Shown here piece after piece: positions 8,735 to 9,044 of a DNA stretch of 9,044 nt (positions within the stretch are counted from its first letter, which is position 1; each line of letters begins with the position of its first letter). The notes under the pieces are model-generated. The model was given only the letters and a program-made list of their open reading frames with translations, did no database searches and was not told the DNA's origin. Location: positions 1 through 9,044 of the forward strand of contig JALUXN010000250.1 in NCBI GenBank assembly GCA_027018975.1, read 5' to 3'. Made by a program: the position numbers and the translations under genes. This DNA comes from Mariprofundaceae bacterium (GTDB lineage Bacteria > Pseudomonadota > Zetaproteobacteria > Mariprofundales > Mariprofundaceae).

Positions 8735-9044
8735 TTCCTTCCCCTCTGATTCCGTCTCGCCCTGCTTGGATTTTTCCGCCGCCTCCGCCAGTGCCAGCAT
8801 GGCGTGGATGGCTGAGACCACCAGTGTGGAGCCCCCCTTGCGACCGCGCGTAATCACCCACGGCACATCATCGCACCGCGCCACCGCATCTTTCGACTCC
8901 GCCGCCGAGACAAAGCCGACCGGCATGCCGACAATCAATGCCGGGCGCACGCCCTCCTCCGCAATCAGGCGGATCACCTCGAGCAGCGCGGTCGGCGCAT
9001 TGCCGACGCCGACAATGGCGCCATCGAGCAGCCCCAGCCGCTGC
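8732..9044 (-). CDS. cbiC: Precorrin-8X / cobalt-precorrin-8 methylmutase, C-terminal half (5' end beyond window)
   Basis: CbiC (CobH in the aerobic pathway) moves the methyl group from C11 to C12, giving cobyrinic or hydrogenobyrinic acid. The frame is open to the right window edge, and 103 codons plus the stop are visible, about half of a ~210-residue family member. Strong family signatures are IVGVGNAPTALLE, followed by RPALIVGMPVGFVSAAESK and then VPWVITRGRKGGSTLVVSAI. The catalytic histidine expected near residue 43 lies outside the window. The last ~17 residues are a charged Lys/Glu-rich tail. A GTG at 8977 is internal, because the conserved NAPTAL lies upstream of it. The gene is first among the three B12 genes seen here and is separated from cobA by a 199-base repeat-containing spacer. 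Sequence alone does not separate CbiC from CobH; CbiC is chosen because the neighbour is CbiD. Confidence 0.93.
   Translation of the reverse strand, partial: QRLGLLDGAIVGVGNAPTALLEVIRLIAEEGVRPALIVGMPVGFVSAAESKDAVARCDDVPWVITRGRKGGSTLVVSAIHAMLALAEAAEKSKQGETESEGKE

Noticed and set aside
8523..8861. A 112-codon - strand frame spanning the cbiC-cobA spacer
   Set aside because: It is out of frame with cbiC over the conserved CbiC tail, and otherwise reads through both repeat arms and the hairpin repeat. It shows no protein family features.

Overview
The window is GC-rich (roughly 60 % by eye) and densely coding. It reads as ordinary chromosome of a Gram-negative bacterium. The oligopeptidase A closely resembles the enterobacterial enzyme, and a large AsmA-like/DUF748 envelope protein is present, so a member of the Pseudomonadota is likely. 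I cannot name a genus from the sequence.

Left part, + strand (1-6780). The window opens inside an M3-family oligopeptidase A gene (prlC/opdA) that lacks its first ~90 codons. Nine bases later, behind a strong ribosome binding site that overlaps the prlC stop codon, comes a complete acetyl-CoA synthetase gene (acs). A 105-base spacer holding a small GC-rich hairpin repeat follows. Next is a 980-codon gene for a membrane-anchored AsmA-like/DUF748 protein. prlC and acs look co-transcribed, although no functional link between them is obvious.

Right part, - strand (6665-9044). This is a cobalamin (vitamin B12) corrin-ring operon, transcribed right to left: cbiC/cobH (precorrin-8X methylmutase, cut by the window edge), then cobA (uroporphyrinogen-III C-methyltransferase), then cbiD (cobalt-precorrin-5B C1-methyltransferase). 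CobA starts the branch by making precorrin-2. CbiD adds the C1 methyl in the cobalt-early (anaerobic) route. CbiC moves the C11 methyl to C12 at the end of ring construction. cobA and cbiD overlap and are probably translationally coupled. The last ~116 bases of cbiD overlap the 3' end of the DUF748 gene tail to tail.

The non-coding sequence is mostly repeats. The 199-base gap between cbiC and cobA is bounded by two inverted copies of a 'CCACGAAGGCA...CACAAAG'-type repeat. One copy contributes the cbiC stop codon and the other lies on the presumed cobA ribosome binding site. Between these arms lies a second copy of the hairpin repeat seen after acs. I see no mobile-element gene, CRISPR array, RNA gene or defence system, and no previously undescribed multi-gene system. 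The points worth a second look are the repeat-filled operon spacer and the convergent gene overlap.
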